In this document: piece after piece, positions 59,865-60,827 of the stretch | Layout of the letters: every line of letters starts with the position of its first letter | How positions within the stretch are numbered: position 1 is the stretch's first letter | Source: Candidatus Kapaibacterium sp. | Lineage (GTDB): Bacteria > Bacteroidota > Ignavibacteria > Kapaibacteriales > UBA4661 | DNA: 60,827 nt | Assembly (NCBI GenBank): GCA_025455065.1 | Contig: JALONG010000047.1 | Coordinates: 1-60,827 of the forward strand | Direction of reading: 5' to 3' | Notes under the pieces: model-generated | Databases searched by the model: none | What the model saw: the letters and a program-made list of their open reading frames with translations, nothing else | What the model was told of the DNA's origin: nothing | Made by a program: the position numbers and the translations under genes

Positions 59865-60827
59865 TTACGCGAGATTCAGCACAGCGACCGATTCAATGTG
59901 ATACGTGTGCGGAAACATATCCACCGGCTGAATCGCATCAATGCTATACTTCTCGGCAAACAGGGCGCAATCACGGGCTTGTGTGGCGGGGTTGCAACTC
60001 ACATAGACAATACGTGGCGGTGCAAGTGCCAGAAGATTCGCAACCACGTCTTGGTGCAATCCCGCACGGGGTGGATCAACAATCACCACATCGGGCGCAG
60101 GCAGGCGTGATAAAATCTGCTTCTGCACGGCTTTTTGCATATCTTCGATATAAAATTCAACATTGGTAATGCCATTGGAGAGCGCATTGGCTCTTGCGTC
60201 GCGGACTGCACTTTCGACAATCTCAATTCCTGCCACAAACTTCGCTTCCCGTGCGGCAGCAAGCGTTATTGAACCTGTGCCGCAGTACAAATCCCACACT
60301 GTTTTTTGTGACAAATCCCCCGCGTAATCCAGCGCAACGCGGAAAAGGCGCTCCGCTTGGCGGGTATTGGTTTGGAAAAAGGAAAAAGGCGAAATGCGAT
60401 ACTGCACACCCAAGAGCGTTTCGGTGATAAAGCCGCTTCCATGCACCGTGCGCGGCTCGCCTCCGGCAACGGTTGCTTTCGATGTCGTAACGGAGTGAAT
60501 AGCAGTGCTGACTTCGGGGAACAGTGTGACAAAATCATGCTCAAACCAAGTAATCATGCGCTCGTCAGCCTCGTTCTGCACGGGCGATGTCACGAGAATA
60601 ATCATCATTTCGCTGGTTGCTGTGGAATTTCGCACAACCAAATTTCGCAAAAAACCTTCGTGGGAGCGCGTTTGAAAAACGCTCACATCCCGCTCCAATG
60701 CTGCTTTGCGGACAGCGTTCAGAATACGATTGGAAGCATCACTTTGCAAAAAACATTCCTCCACATCCAAGACTTTATCAAACCTGCCCGGAATATGCAG
60801 CCCCAGCGCAAAATCCCTGCGTACGTC
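59865..60827 (-). CDS. RlmD/TrmA-family 23S rRNA (uracil-C5)-methyltransferase, 5' end outside window
   Basis: The visible part covers about 321 codons of a class I SAM methyltransferase acting on uracil C5 in rRNA (RlmD/RlmCD type). FSFFQTNTRQAERLF, DLYCGTGSITLAAA (SAM motif), IVDPPRAGLHQDVV and YVSCNPATQARDCA (the Cys is the covalent nucleophile) are all present. Upstream of the first TTG the frame continues to the window edge with ALGLHIPGRFDKVLDVEEC, a family segment, so the gene is cut by the window, not truncated. A TRAM domain and Fe-S cysteines may lie beyond the edge. Confidence 0.92.
   Translation of the reverse strand, partial: DVRRDFALGLHIPGRFDKVLDVEECFLQSDASNRILNAVRKAALERDVSVFQTRSHEGFLRNLVVRNSTATSEMMIILVTSPVQNEADERMITWFEHDFVTLFPEVSTAIHSVTTSKATVAGGEPRTVHGSGFITETLLGVQYRISPFSFFQTNTRQAERLFRVALDYAGDLSQKTVWDLYCGTGSITLAAAREAKFVAGIEIVESAVRDARANALSNGITNVEFYIEDMQKAVQKQILSRLPAPDVVIVDPPRAGLHQDVVANLLALAPPRIVYVSCNPATQARDCALFAEKYSIDAIQPVDMFPHTYHIESVAVLNLA

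Noticed and set aside
1-60827. CRISPR array
   Set aside because: The repeated units are palindromes and low-complexity words scattered between genes, not regularly spaced direct repeats with unique spacers, and no cas genes are seen.

Overview
The window looks like a chromosomal segment of a moderate-GC, Gram-negative bacterium of the Bacteroidota/Chlorobiota/Ignavibacteria-Kapabacteria neighbourhood. Supporting signs are a C-terminal type IX secretion-like sorting domain (end of the gene at 41978-43984), a HYC/CC-rich small protein typical of that group beside a heavy-metal RND pump, outer-membrane beta-barrel and OmpA-like proteins, and mostly weak Shine-Dalgarno sites. The phylum is an inference; no rRNA is present to settle it.

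Layout. 1-950: an acyl-CoA thioesterase and a tRNA-Ser/tRNA-Leu pair. 950-7840: an AT-rich accessory island behind tRNA-Leu, bounded by an imperfect 46-bp direct repeat of the tRNA 3' end plus its terminator. It carries a tight minus-strand operon (DNA methyltransferase, double-headed GHKL ATPase/histidine kinase, receiver-domain protein) followed by a DUF3037-like plus HipA-like kinase pair. This is the best candidate for an undescribed conflict/defence system. 7897-14040: minus-strand genes for a sarcosine-oxidase-type flavoprotein, proline dehydrogenase, a YciO/Sua5 protein and two tandem TPR envelope paralogues. 14553-25350: uvrB, a CoA-transferase, an ABC exporter, a nucleotidyltransferase/phosphomannomutase fusion, an NAD-dependent epimerase and a thiolase. 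25716-40681: an OmpA-FecR fusion, DedA, MiaB, an Rpn/DUF2887-type nuclease, an alpha-E protein, an acyl-CoA dehydrogenase, a TonB-receptor-like barrel, a family-4 uracil-DNA glycosylase, a LamG-like protein, OsmC, a lipid methyltransferase and a LytR_C protein. 40767-44000: a His-rich coiled coil, an ECF-type sigma factor and a TonB/sorting-domain protein. 44329-52743: housekeeping block (yidC, aspS, infC-rpmI-rplT, lysS, yicC). 52870-60827: a glycosyltransferase, a TolC-like/RND metal efflux set, and a 5'-truncated RlmD-like methyltransferase.

The most striking non-coding content is repeat DNA. (1) A palindromic repeat with core around CACAGACATTCTTGTCTGTG occurs at ten intergenic loci, as inverted pairs of about 80 bp or about 130 bp or as halves, with paired compensatory changes. 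At two loci it sits inside a 139-bp element with MITE-like inverted ends. (2) A 7-8-base ACCAA-type low-complexity repeat recurs at four loci and inserts N/Q/T-rich segments into unrelated proteins. (3) Several terminators share an AAGCCGCTT stem. A small possible HTH-protein remnant at 44072-44188 may be the trace of a transposase.

Metabolically, the thioesterase, CoA-transferase, thiolase, acyl-CoA dehydrogenase and proline dehydrogenase point to fatty-acid/acyl-CoA and amino-acid catabolism. All functional calls come from reading motifs in the translated sequence; no database search was possible.
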